In this document: positions 41,043 through 51,336 of the stretch, piece by piece
Layout: every line of letters begins with the position of its first letter
How positions within the stretch are numbered: position 1 is the stretch's first letter
Origin: Nocardioides sp. B-3
Lineage (GTDB): Bacteria > Actinomycetota > Actinomycetes > Propionibacteriales > Nocardioidaceae
Direction of reading: 5' to 3'
Length of the DNA: 64,000 nucleotides
Assembly: GCF_024703895.1 (NCBI RefSeq)
Contig: NZ_CP087968.1
Span: 4,402,001-4,466,000 of the forward strand
Translations under genes and position numbers: made by a program
The notes under the pieces: model-generated
Seen by the model: only the letters and a program-made list of their open reading frames with translations
Databases searched by the model: none
What the model was told of the DNA's origin: nothing

Positions 41043-41312
41043 ATGCGTAGTCTTAGCAATGTGGAGAAGTACAAGGTGGAGGTCTGGGACGATTCGCAAG
41101 CTCGGCGCGACGGCGCTCGGCGCTGGAAGGTCGTCGATGACGACGGGGCCAGCGTCGCGAATGCCGATTGCGACTACGCGTCTTCGCACGAAGCCGAACT
41201 AGCCGGACGCCACGCGAAGCGCACCATCGAGGGCCACGAGGAGCCTGAGCGGGTCGACTACCGTCAGTTCTTCAGGCCTACAGATAGCCAAGGCCGGGAT
41301 TCACCTGAGTGA
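41043..41312 (+). CDS. Small hypothetical protein
   Basis: About 89 residues from the ATG at 41043: acidic and charged, with a WDDSQARRDGARRWKVVDDD segment and a late EEPERVDYRQFF. No domain recognised. It may be a small cargo gene after the methyltransferase; the frame is open further upstream to 40959. Confidence 0.4.
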   Translation: MRSLSNVEKYKVEVWDDSQARRDGARRWKVVDDDGASVANADCDYASSHEAELAGRHAKRTIEGHEEPERVDYRQFFRPTDSQGRDSPE

Positions 41313-41927
41313 CTTTCGGAGCTGCTGAGTGATCAAGCACAGGCTGCACTGAGGCCAGCTTGGGCTGCACACTCCCTATCGAACTTGGCGGGCGAGACCC
41401 CCAACGCGCTTTAGCGTGAAGGTGAACACTCCCCATGCTCGTCCAAACGTCACTCCGGCGCGTCTGGGTCGTCGGGGGGAGACGGCGAACGGCCCGTGTG
41501 TAGCTAGGACCGGCAACGAGCGTTCGACACGGACGGCAATGGCCGCGGCGGTAACACGCACGCATCGCGGCAGATGTGGATGGATCCCGCAGACTGGCCT
41601 TAGCCCTGCAGAGGTGCTGCGGGCCTAACGCGGCATGGAAGTCGCATCGTGCCCGGCTGCACATCGTGCGCCTCGTGCACACCCCGTCCGACACCTGCAG
41701 TCGACCGTACCCGGTTTGCGACACAAGCGGCCGCACCGCAGCGGGCTGCAGACGTCGCCGCGGCGGGAACCATCACAGATCCGGGCGGACGCCCAATCTG
41801 GGCAGTGCGACCCACTTCAAGCGTCCTGCCACGGAGGCGATCGAACAGGGCGTCTGCCGTCAGTCGGGCACCCACCTCACCCAACAGTTGTCGGTGGCCC
41901 CGATTCAGCATCTGCTCATGCCCTTTC
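41313..41927. other. Gene-free stretch between cargo and conjugation operon
   Basis: About 615 bp. Several short overlapping open frames exist on both strands but none has convincing protein features. Cargo genes end on its left and the leftward conjugation operon ends on its right. Confidence 0.4.
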
Positions 41928-42652
41928 CTACTTCGCAGGTGTAGCCGCGACAGCGACCCGCTTGCCGTGGTCGTCTTGGTGATGGCAGCTGGTGTCCTTG
42001 CGCACCCGGGTCAAGCGCGGCCAGTTGTAGCGTCGTACTGCGTCCGCCCGCAGCGGTCGTCTCCCCTTTTGCGCCCGGGACGCTGATCGGCTCCACAAAG
42101 CGCGTGTGGAGCCGGTCGACGACACGGGAACACACCGCATTCAGCCGAGGGTTGTTCGCGACCTTGGTCTGGGCGTACATGACGCTCGTGTGGTCCTTCC
42201 CGAACGCGTCCGCGATCGCCTTCAGAGTCAGGCCACTTCGTCGTGCCGCACTCATGGCCACGGCCCGGGCGTCCGTCACCGCGCGGTGGCGGTCGGCGCT
42301 CAGGACCGCGTCCGGTGTGGTGCCGAATGATTGTGCGGCCGAGGCGATCGCGATCGCGCAGACGCCGTCAGGGCCGACATCAGGCACCTCACCCTTGGCG
42401 TTCTCAGCGGCGCCGATGTTGATGCTGACGTGGGGTGGCAAGCGCGATCGCGAGCGAGCGCAGTTGCTCGGCGTTCATCTGCTCGAGCGCGTCGTCGACG
42501 GCGGACTGGTTCCCGTTGGCGACCGGGGCGGTGAACGCGGCAGAGTGCTTCGCAATGAACTCACTGTCCGGTATCGCCTCGGCGGCGGTCGCGTTGCGCT
42601 GATCGTCGACGAGCCGGAGCCGTGGGCTGCTGCTGCTGGTTGGAGTGGCCAT
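41928..42652 (-). CDS. Protein with DnaA domain-IV-like DNA-binding region, last gene of the conjugation operon
   Basis: About 240 residues after two frame changes near 42420-42440 and 42060. The segment AVTDARAVAMSAARRSGLTL, then AIADAFGKDHTSVMYAQTKV is the DnaA C-terminal duplex-DNA-binding signature (DHT-x-V). There is no Walker ATPase domain, so it is not a normal DnaA. It may bind DnaA boxes, as a plasmid replication or copy-control factor. Start ATG at 42652 (MATPTSSSSPRL) lies 5 bp after the previous gene; a GTG at 42664 is the alternative. Confidence 0.7.
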
Positions 42653-42657
42653 CGTCG

Positions 42658-43355
42658 TCACCACCTCTCGTGAAGGTCATCGTTTGCGTGGTTGGTCTCG
42701 TCTGTCTCGGTGGTAGGGGCCCGTTCTGCGGCACGGGCAATGTCGTCGCGGTGTCGTTGCTTGCGGCTGCGGCGCATCTCGGTGGAGGCGTGGCTCTCGT
42801 CACGTTCGTGGCGGGGCCGGGGTTGATGCTTCCCGGGCTGGCAGGCGTCGCCGAGTCGGTCACGCAGCCGCTCGAGGAAGCCGGGGAGGCCGTGGCGGTG
42901 CCAGTCCTCCAACGCGGCCGGAGTGACGGCGTAGCTGGCGTAGTGGCGGCTGCATGCCATCACCGCAAGGTCGTGAACCACGTGCGGGTGCGCGGGCCAA
43001 CACTCCGGGATTCCGGGCCGGGTCACGTTCCACAGGTGTCTGCTCGTTGACCCACATGGCGACCGGGTCGAGCCACGCCCACAGCTCGGGCGCGCATCTG
43101 GCCGGTGCAGGTCGCCGGGTCCCATGGCCGAGGCATCTGCGCGAGTTCGTGCAGCTCGTCCTCATCGGCCGGCGGCTCGACCATGGCCAGTTGCAGCTGC
43201 TCCATCGCGGTACGGATTGTCGGCCCCGGCTCCGGGAAGGGGCGCACCATCAGTCCGACCAGCGACATCAGCTGAGTGCCGCGCGCGGCACCGGAACCAC
43301 CCGCTGTGCGGGAGGCGAGCAGGGACGGGTGCGTGGTGGACTCACGGTTCGTCAT
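42658..43355 (-). CDS. DUF4913-like conserved protein
   Basis: About 233 residues after two frame changes near 43085 and 43035. The restored region reads ELWAWLDPVAMWVNEQTPVE, then IPECWPAHPHVVHDLAVMAC and LEDWHRHGLPGFLERLRDRL, matching the pattern I associate with actinobacterial plasmid-borne DUF4913 proteins. The C-terminus is basic and low complexity. Function unknown. It lies 15 bp downstream of the VirD4 gene. Confidence 0.6.
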
Positions 43356-43370
43356 CGGTTGCTCCCGGCT

Positions 43371-44850
43371 CTACTTCGGCATCCCGAGCCGCTGCCGGGT
43401 CCGGGAGATCGACACGGTCGGCACCGTGGGCTCGACATCCAATGGGTGGGTCGGCTGCAGGGTTTCCTCGTCGCCGCGTGCGGTGAGCCGAGCACGCCTC
43501 TGTGCGGCCGGGAGCTCCTTGCCTCGCCTGCCGTCGATACACCGGTGCAAATTCGCGATGATCGGGTCATACATCTCGGCCAACACCGGGGCCTTGCGCT
43601 GCTCGATGCGTCGCAACTCGGCCGGCTCGAGGATCGGCACCCTGCGCTGGTCGAAGGAGCGGTCCATCACGCCAAACCATTCGCGGCTCCACGAGGAATA
43701 CCGGGTCTCGGTGTGGGTGGTCGACCCAATCAGGTCGGAAAGCTCTTGGTAGAACCGGATGTCCTTGCCACCACCGAAGACCACCAAGTTGTTAGACAAC
43801 CCCGTAAATCGTGCGGGCCCCGTCCTCGCCGTAGCAGACCACGAACTGCCGCCACGTCTGCGCAGCGAGGATGAACGAGAGGCCCAGCGCACGCTCGTTG
43901 GCCATCCGGGTAGACAGGGTCGGGATCGGCGCGGTCGAGGGCAGCTCGTCCAAGCAGGCCGGGAACGGCGGGCACAGTCGCCCATACGGGGAGGTCTCCC
44001 CCAGCAGCTTGGCTGTGTCCGGGATGTGCTCGGTGACTGCCGTCATCAGCGGCGACGCGCTGGCGTACAGGGTCGTCGCGGCCCAGCAGATAGATCGTGC
44101 CGCCAGCCTTGATCAGGGCCTCGATATCGGTCGCCGGCCGCGTTGCGGAGGGGACGCAACGCTCTCTGATCGAGCGTTGGAAGAACAGCGCCATGGACTG
44201 CTGGACCGTGGTGATCGTGTTTCCCGCTGTCCGTTCGTCGCCGTACAGGGCGCCACGCAACAGGCCGTCCCACAGTGGCTCCGCGGCCGGGTGGGTACGC
44301 AGGATCTCTTCTGCCTGCGGGTACTCCCGCGGGCTGGAGACCCACATCAGCACCTCCTCCCGGGTCGATCCGGGCGATGGCCGCGGCGTGGAAGTAGGCC
44401 TGCAGGACCTTTGCGCACTCTCCGGCGTAGAACCGGGCGGCCCGGTCGGAGGACTGGGCGGTGGCGCCCTTGATGGTTCCGTTCGCGAACGCCTTCGCCC
44501 GCCGTTCGGCGAGCATCGCGTCAGCGCAGCCCGCGATCGGATCCCACACCAGTTCCGGGGTGCCGGGGGCGGCGTTGAACGGGTCGAGGACCGCGACCGG
44601 GCGTCCGCCTCGTTGTCGTGCCTCCAACGTGAGGAACAGGTCCTCGGGTTTGGTCAGAGTCACCAGCGCTCCACCCGGAGCGTCGAGCAGCGCGGGCACC
44701 AGCAGGTCCAAGGTCTTGCCCGAGCCCCGGGGGCCGATGACGCAGGTAGTCCGGTCGAACGGCACCCACAACTCGGGGCCGCTGCGTCCGGCCCCGGCCG
44801 AGCCGCCAGCCCACCTCCTGCGGGTTCACATGCTTGAGGCCAGTGACCAT
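43371..44850 (-). CDS. VirD4/TraD-type coupling ATPase of the conjugation system
   Basis: Recruits the relaxase-DNA complex to the transfer channel. About 490 residues after four or more frame changes (near 44770, 44380, 44050 and 43800). Walker A GPRGSGKTLDLL and Walker B CLDELPSTAPIPTL are visible, with SFILAAQTWRQ in the sensor region. The start MVTGLKHVNPQEVGWRLG has the normal coupling-protein cytoplasmic segment but no transmembrane part; that part seems to be the upstream gene. ATG at 44850 follows an A-G-rich ribosome site. Confidence 0.83.
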
Positions 44851-44897
44851 CGTGCTTTCCTTTCGCTGTCGGTTGGTGGGCGGCTACTCGCTGCCCA

Positions 44898-45386
44898 CTA
44901 CTTGTTGACCGGGCGGCCGCGGCGTCTGGAGCGGGCGTACAGGTCCGGGCGGATCACCTCGGCGCTGTTGCGCAGTCGCGGGACGCCGAGGGCCTCAGCA
45001 GCCTGCGCCGGGGTGGCCGGGCCGTGCCGGGAACTGGCGCCGGTCAGGTCGCGTATCCGGATGCCGACGACGACCGCGGCACCGAGCATCAGTACCTCGC
45101 CGACGACCGCGAGCACCCACATCACCGCGTCCGGCGGCAAGGCGTTGGCGGCGCCGTGGCGTAGGCCCGCACCGAAGTGGCCGTGCAGCAGCCCGCCATA
45201 GGCGTCCCGGAGGTGCCCGTTTGGCAACGCGAAGTCGTCTGAGGTGATCCAGGCGACGATGCCCCTGGACGACCAGCGGAGTGACCGGGAAGAAGAAGAG
45301 CCCGGCAAGGAGCACGGCCAGCTTGAACTCCCCGCCGTCGGGGCAACGTTGGTGAACCGGTCGCGCCGGGAACGCTCCATACTCAT
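44898..45386 (-). CDS. Membrane protein, likely the N-terminal membrane part of a split coupling protein
   Basis: About 163 residues from MSMERSRRDRF, with two hydrophobic segments (FKLAVLLAGLFFFP after a frame change, and VMWVLAVVGEVLMLGAAVVV). The C-terminus reads AEVIRPDLYARSRRRGRPVN, like the linker before the nucleotide-binding domain in single-chain actinobacterial VirD4 proteins. Its ATG overlaps the upstream ATPase stop as ATGA. Two frame changes near 45270-45340. Inferred to anchor VirD4. Confidence 0.6.
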   Translation of the reverse strand: MSMERSRRDRFTNVAPTAGSSSWPCSLPGSSSSRSLRWSSRGIVAWITSDDFALPNGHLRDAYGGLLHGHFGAGLRHGAANALPPDAVMWVLAVVGEVLMLGAAVVVGIRIRDLTGASSRHGPATPAQAAEALGVPRLRNSAEVIRPDLYARSRRRGRPVNK

Positions 45387-45970
45387 CGCCTCACCGCCAT
45401 CCAACGACCGGCCGGCGCCTCCCAGCGGTGACACGGGAAGTCCATCGGCCCTCGCTGATCGGGGATGACCGCGATCGTGCCGATCGGCCAGTCCGAGCGA
45501 CCTTGCCCATTGAGCACGGCCGCCTCGACGGGGTCCGCGTGGGCGGGTCGGACCGGGCCCGGGCAGCGGACGTCTGTGCCGATCAGCATCCGGTCGGCGA
45601 TGCTGTTGCCGCCGCGAGAGGTCAGGATCGTTGGACGCGTTCCCACCGGCAGCAAGGAGACCCGGTCGTCGTCGAACGAGTCGATGTCGTCGACCACGAC
45701 CAGACAGGTTCCCGGACGGCAGCCGCGCCCGATCACCTCCTCCAGCTGGTCTGGATGCTCGGGCAAGTCGGGCAGGTCTGCCCATTCACTGGGTGCGTGG
45801 GCGTACACGTGCGCATGGCGGGTGATGTTCGCCAACCACCAGCGGGTCAGGTAGCGCGCGGTCGTGGTCTTGCCGCGGCCGACGTCACTGACCAACAGCA
45901 GCGGGCAGGCACCACGGGTGTCGAACCCAGTCGCCTGCCCGTCTGGTGTGGTGCCGATGCGAACATCCAT
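45383..45970 (-). CDS. P-loop ATPase of the conjugation locus
   Basis: About 195 residues. Walker A SDVGRGKTTTARYL near residue 30 and Walker B CLVVVDDIDSFDDD are clear. The rest, such as GTRPTILTSRGG, resembles small FtsK/TraD-type or AAA proteins near actinobacterial T4SS genes. Start at ATG 45970 is chosen for proximity to the domain; the frame is open upstream to 46048. It overlaps the membrane gene by 4 bp. Exact role unknown. Confidence 0.65.
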   Translation of the reverse strand: MDVRIGTTPDGQATGFDTRGACPLLLVSDVGRGKTTTARYLTRWWLANITRHAHVYAHAPSEWADLPDLPEHPDQLEEVIGRGCRPGTCLVVVDDIDSFDDDRVSLLPVGTRPTILTSRGGNSIADRMLIGTDVRCPGPVRPAHADPVEAAVLNGQGRSDWPIGTIAVIPDQRGPMDFPCHRWEAPAGRWMAVRR

Positions 45971-46058
45971 GCTCGGGAAAGGCAACCCAGAGCCCCGGCG
46001 ATCGGACACACGCGCGACCGAACTGGGTCCTAGTGCTCTTCGCCCCACCGAATCCGCA

Positions 46059-47989
46059 TCAGGCCGCCGCGGCGGGCATGCCGCCGAGATCGAACGTCTC
46101 TGTGGGCAAGGCCCGGGTCACGGAGCCGCCCGGCGTGCTGACGTCGGCGAACCCGACGCAGCCGTAGACGCCGTTCGCGCTGCAGTCGTAGTCGTTGCCG
46201 AAGATCTTGCCTCCCCCGACGTAGATCGCCACGTGGCCAACGCCGTTGCCGGTGTTGTAGGACACCACAGCCCCCACGGGCGGCAATGGGTCGAGCCCGG
46301 TTCCGTGGGACTGGGCCAGCCCGGCGTCGATGATGCCCCCGGGCGACGTCCTGCCCGTCGCCGAGGCCCCGGCCGACTCCGGGTCCTCCGTAGAGTGCGT
46401 CGACCACCTTGGGGCATTGGTTGTCGTAGGTGCACGGGGCCTCATCGGTCCACGACAAGCTGCATAGGCCGTTCGGGGGTCTTCATCATGGCGTGGACGC
46501 GGGCCCTGAGCTCGGCTGAGAGTTCGGTGGCGAGCGTGATCGGCGAGGTGGTGCAGCCGGTGTCGGCCACGTTCGTGGCGTCGTCTCCGCTCGTGGCGGC
46601 AACCGCTTGGCGGGCCACGTCGAGGTACTGGCGGTAGTCGGTCTTTTCGAAGGGGATCCAGTCGGCGAACTTGGCCTCCCCGCACCGGGCCGTGCTGAGA
46701 AGAGCGCGAACGCGTACTGCGCGTTCAGGCGGGGGTCGTAGATGTCGTCGGGGTCGTTCCAGCCGGGCACCTTGCCCCGGTGTGACGTGGAGATCTGCCA
46801 CAACCCGAAATGGCTCCCGTTCCTTGCGCGCTGGTTCCACGCGGACTCCACGCCGGCAATGGCCACCGCGGTGACCAAGTCTTCCCCGCGGAAGCCTGCC
46901 CGGTGCGCGGATTCGGCCACGGCGTTGGCCTTGCCCATCGTTCCGGGGCCGGTCGTCGTGGGCGGCGACATCGACACGCTGGTGATCGTGGTCGGGCACG
47001 GCGGGCACCCCTCCGGTCTCGAGGTGGATGGGGTTGAGGGGCCGGCGCGGTTCATGGCCATCCGGGTGAACAGGGCCGGGTGATCTGAGTGCACCGCGGC
47101 CGCACTCATCTGCCACGTCTTCGTCGCCGCCACGGGGGCCGCGTAGAAGTTGTAGATGACTCCAGAGTCTTTGGTGTACTGGAAGCCGGCGGCACTCATC
47201 CGGGTGGCTGCCGCGACAGGTCCATCACCTTCATGGGAGTTCATGTCGCCGCCCACGAACACCGGGCCGTAGGACCGCAGGATGTCGGCAAGCTGGATCA
47301 AGTAGTCCATCCCAAGGCCGTACTGTTCGGCCCGGTTCATCAGTGGGCTCCCCCACTGCTGCGGGCTCCTATACACATTCGTCATGTGGTGGGTGGCGAT
47401 CACCGACACGACCGCGCCGTCGCCACGACTGAACACAGACCGGGTGGCGTAGCGATCCCACAGAAACTGATGGCCGTGAATGAACCCCCGGTCGTTGTCC
47501 ACGATCTTGACCCGGCCACCGCCTTGCCGGTCCAGTGTCTGTTCTCCACATGATGACGTTGTTGAGCGACTGGGAGACCCCGCCCTCGGTGTTGTCCGCG
47601 GACGGCTCACGGTAGGCCCGGTAGCCCGGTGCCGCTGCCTCCATCTGCGGCAGCGGAACGTCGCCGACCTCGTTGAGCGTGATGAAGTCCGGGGCCGCGG
47701 AGGCTATTGCCACAATGCCGGGGGTGGCGCCGGCAGATAGCTTGATGTTCGCGTTGGCGATCACGACCTCGCCGTCGACCGGCCCACCGGGTGTTGCGGC
47801 GATGTTGACCGGCATCACCCCGAGGTCAGCCCCGCTCCCGACCGCCGCACCGGTGCCCGCGTTCGCCGTGGTGGTGCAGGCGGCCCGGACCGCCTCAATG
47901 CTCGCGTTCCCCATACCCAGCACGACCAGCATCAGGGGGCAGATCAGCACCAGCGGAAGAGCGGGCAGGATGCCCGTCTTCACGACCAC
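46059..47989 (-). CDS. Fusion protein: EEP nuclease domain, lytic transglycosylase, NlpC/P60 peptidase
   Basis: About 640 residues, probably exported: the start VKTGILPALPLVLICPLMLV forms a signal anchor. The first domain has EEP (DNase I-like) motifs FITLNEVGD, FVGGDMNSHEG and VHSDHPALF. The same open frame then passes a Pro/Ser/Thr linker into a transglycosylase, EDLVTAVAIAGVESAWNQRA then SHFGLWQIS, with the catalytic Glu in GVES. After two frame changes (46690, 46450) an NlpC/P60-like domain follows, with SLSWTDEAPCTYDN and GNGVGHVAIYVGG. It is probably the cell-wall-opening enzyme of the conjugation channel. An extra frame change lies near 47540. Confidence 0.75.
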
Positions 47990-48056
47990 GCCCGCCTCGG
48001 GCGGACGCCGACCCACTGCACGTTCGACGAGAGACCGTCAGAAATCCATCGAACAG

Positions 48057-49592
48057 TCACAGGGCGGCGTCGATCGCGTCGTTGGTGTACGTGAGCCGCC
48101 TTTCGAGCGGCGTGAGCAGCGTCTGGACCTTGTATCGCTGGTCACCGACCATCCACAGGGCGCGGCCCTTCTCCTGCATCGCCCAGTTGGTGATGACTGC
48201 CTGCTGCATCTCCGAGAGGCCCATCAGCCGGCCGAGCTCGTCGGCGACCGACTCGTCTTGGCCCATCAGGATGCGGATGTCGGAGAGGTTGAGCAGGTCC
48301 TTTGCGATCTGGGCCGCCCGGCTGCCCTGATCGCCGGCCGAGAGCGGGTCGGACGGCTTGTGGTAGGTCACGATCTGAATGTCGCCCTCGGTGCGCGAAA
48401 GCCGCAGGTTGGCGTCCAGCGCCAGCACCGCGTCCAACGAAAGTCGGGTCTGCAGCCACGCCTCGTCGCGCAGCACGATCCGCCGATCCCCCGCCGAGGC
48501 CATCTCGCGCATCCCCTGTCCCCGGGAGTTGAGGCACATCAGCGCGATTCCGACCGCGACCTTGTTCCCGGTCTCGTGCAGGGAGCGCAGCGACAGCGTT
48601 TGGATCGGTGCACGCCAGTCGGGGCGGTACGTGGACTCGGTGTCGAACATGCCCTGCAGCGAGCCCTCGCACAGTGCACCCAAGGCGTCGCGCAGCGGGC
48701 GGGTGCCGTCGTAGAAGTCCTGCCGCGAGGAGTAACGGCAATCTGCGACCAAGTCGTCGGTGGGTGAGTCCAGTGCCGCCCACACCTGCGGGATGGTTAC
48801 CGGTTTGAGCCGTGATGCCCCGGTCGACCAGCCGGTCAGGTGACGCAGCACCTTGTTGATCACCCGTTCCTCGGTCGGGGTGAACCTCACCCCCCGGGAG
48901 CCGATCAGCCCCCGGATCAAGAACAGCCAGCGGTTGAAGATCACGGTGGCGCGACGGTGCTGCTCCTCACGGGTCTGGTTCTCCCAGTCCACCCCCAGTG
49001 GGCCGACGTCGAGCGGGTTGATCCGGCCAGCAAGACCGGGTCCGATGCGGAACGGGTCGACGCCCACGAACCGCGCCAGATCCTCGTACTCGTCCTTGAC
49101 GTCACCAAGTACCGGGGACCGGTAGCCGTAGCGGATCATCCGGAGCATGAACGCCTTGACGGTCGCGGACTTACCTCGCCCCGGCTTGCCGAAGATGAAG
49201 ATGTTCGGGTTGGTGACCGGGATCGAATCGTCGAGCACCCAGCCCATCGGGTCGCAGTAGAACTTGCCGCCCGAGAGCACGTCGTAGCCCAGCTCCGCAC
49301 CCCACGGCGGGAGGCCGTCGCCGGAGATCAGCGGCCACAGTACCGGGGTCTCCTCGGAGGTCATCTGGTAGCCAGCCATTGGGGGCAGCGTGGCGGACCA
49401 GCCGTGGCCTATCCGCCGCACACCGTTGTGCTTGGCCGATCCGGGGAACAGCTTTTCCGCGGTCGGCATCGCCGCCGGGGCCGCCTTGCGCGGCATCGTC
49501 GTCCCGAAGTCCGACATCAGGTCATCGATCGTCCGCGACGCTGGCCGCACCCTTTTGATGCCACTGCTCGAGCGGGTTCGGGTCGCGGTCAT
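48057..49592 (-). CDS. VirB4-like ATPase of the type IV secretion system
   Basis: Intact 511-residue protein from the ATG at 49592 with GGGGGAG upstream. Walker A GKPGRGKSATVKAFML and Walker B IVLRDEAWLQ are clear, as is the C-terminal IVTYHKPSDPLS and QDESVADELGRLM. Energises pilus assembly and substrate transfer. The N-terminal CagE-type half found in classical VirB4 is here a separate SCO6880-type gene upstream, as in other actinobacterial systems. Confidence 0.87.
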   Translation of the reverse strand: MTATRTRSSSGIKRVRPASRTIDDLMSDFGTTMPRKAAPAAMPTAEKLFPGSAKHNGVRRIGHGWSATLPPMAGYQMTSEETPVLWPLISGDGLPPWGAELGYDVLSGGKFYCDPMGWVLDDSIPVTNPNIFIFGKPGRGKSATVKAFMLRMIRYGYRSPVLGDVKDEYEDLARFVGVDPFRIGPGLAGRINPLDVGPLGVDWENQTREEQHRRATVIFNRWLFLIRGLIGSRGVRFTPTEERVINKVLRHLTGWSTGASRLKPVTIPQVWAALDSPTDDLVADCRYSSRQDFYDGTRPLRDALGALCEGSLQGMFDTESTYRPDWRAPIQTLSLRSLHETGNKVAVGIALMCLNSRGQGMREMASAGDRRIVLRDEAWLQTRLSLDAVLALDANLRLSRTEGDIQIVTYHKPSDPLSAGDQGSRAAQIAKDLLNLSDIRILMGQDESVADELGRLMGLSEMQQAVITNWAMQEKGRALWMVGDQRYKVQTLLTPLERRLTYTNDAIDAAL

Positions 49593-49721
49593 GACGCCCG
49601 CTCCCCCGTCGTGTGGCTCGCACTGCGCACGTTCAGGGGCGGACGGTTCCTCGATCGCACAGGCATGACAGGGCAGTCCCTTCGATGGGTCCGGTTGGTG
49701 CTCCACTGCCTTGAAAGGCAA

Positions 49722-49759
49722 CAGCCCGGCCCCCGGATCGGACACCGGGGACCGGGCTG
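49722..49759 (-). terminator. Strong hairpin between SCO6880-type and VirB4 genes
   Basis: CAGCCCGG, C, CCCCGG then a 8-9 base loop and CCGGGG, A, CCGGGCTG: a roughly 15-bp stem with a single mismatch. It lies within a transfer operon, so it may attenuate downstream expression and not fully terminate it. Confidence 0.6.
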
Positions 49760-49794
49760 CTGCTGGCTGTGCTGCACTCGCGGCGCTTCGGGCG

Positions 49795-51336
49795 TTAGCG
49801 ACGCTTCCTCGGCAGACCTGCTCCCAACGGGATTGTGGAGACGGCGAAGGCCGCGTCGTGTGCACCGTCGAGAGCCAGCGGAGTGAAGCCGCTGATCCGG
49901 ATCGACGCGTCGAGACGACGTCCGAAGTCCTGCACGTTCCACGCAGCCGGCACCGTGATCGAGACCGCGGAGGACACCTTGACTAGCGAGCGGCCCATCT
50001 CGAGCTTCTCATCGCGATCATGCAGCTTGCCGACCGACTGACGGTCCTTGGCCCGCCTCGACCTTGCCAGCCTTCTCACGCATCGTTCTGGCCATCACCG
50101 CCGACATCTGGGCCCGTCCGGTGGACCGGCTGGCGGAGTGTTGGGAGACCGGCCGGTAGAACACGGTCAGCGCGCGCCGCTCACCGGGCTGTGATGGCAC
50201 CAGCACTCGCGCCAGTGCACCCATCCGGGCCCCTTTGCGGGGCAAAAGGATGGTGGAGGAGATCGACTCCCACTCCCCGTGCCGGTAGGACCGCAACGCG
50301 GTCGAGGCGTTGGTCGGGCCTGCCGCTGCGATGGGGATACCGGCCGCTATGGACGGGTCGTCGCCGTGGTGGATCGCTGCGTCGGCGAGCGCGGGGGCGT
50401 CGCCCGGTTCGAATCCGGTACGGATCGCCGCGGCGAGCTCGGAGGTGTCGAGCCACCTCACGCGGGTGCAGCCGATGGAACCGGCCAGTCGCGCCTCGAC
50501 CTCGGCCAGCACCGAATACAGGATGCGGGCGCGGCCGGTCACGCCGCGTCCGGCGCGCTTGGCGTCTTTGTTGATGACGTCTTCACGGACCACCACGGTC
50601 ACGAACGCTTCGCGGCGAACTGCCGCGCCCGCGGTCATTGCCTCGAGTTGTGCGTTGACTCGGGCCGAGACTTCCGGCTCGTGGGGGCGGGCGTTGTGAC
50701 GCACCCACTCCTCACGGTCCGTGCCGTCGTCGGGGACGGTGCGCACCTGCACGACGACCGTGTCGATCTGGTTGCCTGCGGTTGCGGCCTCCATCAGCTC
50801 GCTCAACCCGGCACCCATCCGGAATCGGTCCGCGTTGTCGCTCATCCCGATACCGGGGTGGACGATGCGCGCGGTCGCCGCCCATGTCCGGGCCGCGTGG
50901 TTCTGGATGATCGCCGGCCGGCCGGTCTGCCCGGTCATCGGCGGTCCGTCGTGGATCTGGATGCTGGCCAGGGATGCCGGGCAGGTCCGCCTCGCCTGCA
51001 TCCCCATCATCCTCAGCGTTCTCGGCGTCGCCGAGATCGAGGTCGCCAGCGGCTGCCTTGGACTGGAAACGCGACCAACCGAAGGCGGCCCCGGCCAGAT
51101 GCCTGAACATGACGCCGATCCACTGGAAGGCAGACCAGCCGCGCACCGGGACGCAGATCAACAGCCCGGCCAGCGCCCACAACGGGACCAGGGAGCACCA
51201 AGGAGAGCCACAGCCCGGCGGCCATCGCTACCCAAGTGGGAAAGCCTGCGGCCAGCAGCATGAAGAACTGGGGTCCAGTGAGACCGAAGAGCCAGGCCTC
51301 GCGGTCCCGTGTCGCTGATCCTCCGTAGACGCTCAC
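49795..51336 (-). CDS. SCO6880-family T4SS protein (PrgI-like membrane part plus VirB4 N-terminal-like part)
   Basis: About 512 residues. Starts MSVYGGSATRDREAWLFGLT with two hydrophobic segments (FFMLLAAGFPTWVAMAAGLW and VPLWALAGLLICVPV), followed by a long soluble region. GTG start overlaps the VirB6 stop as GTGA. Three frame changes near 51190, 51000 and 50045. Pairs with the VirB4 ATPase at the inner face of the channel. Confidence 0.8.

Noticed and set aside
24228-41312. Search for an integrase, excisionase or att sites to prove an ICE
   Set aside because: No tyrosine or serine recombinase could be recognised, so plasmid versus ICE is left open.
48840-49886. 348-residue plus-strand frame opposite the VirB4 gene
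   Set aside because: Shadow of the intact VirB4 frame.
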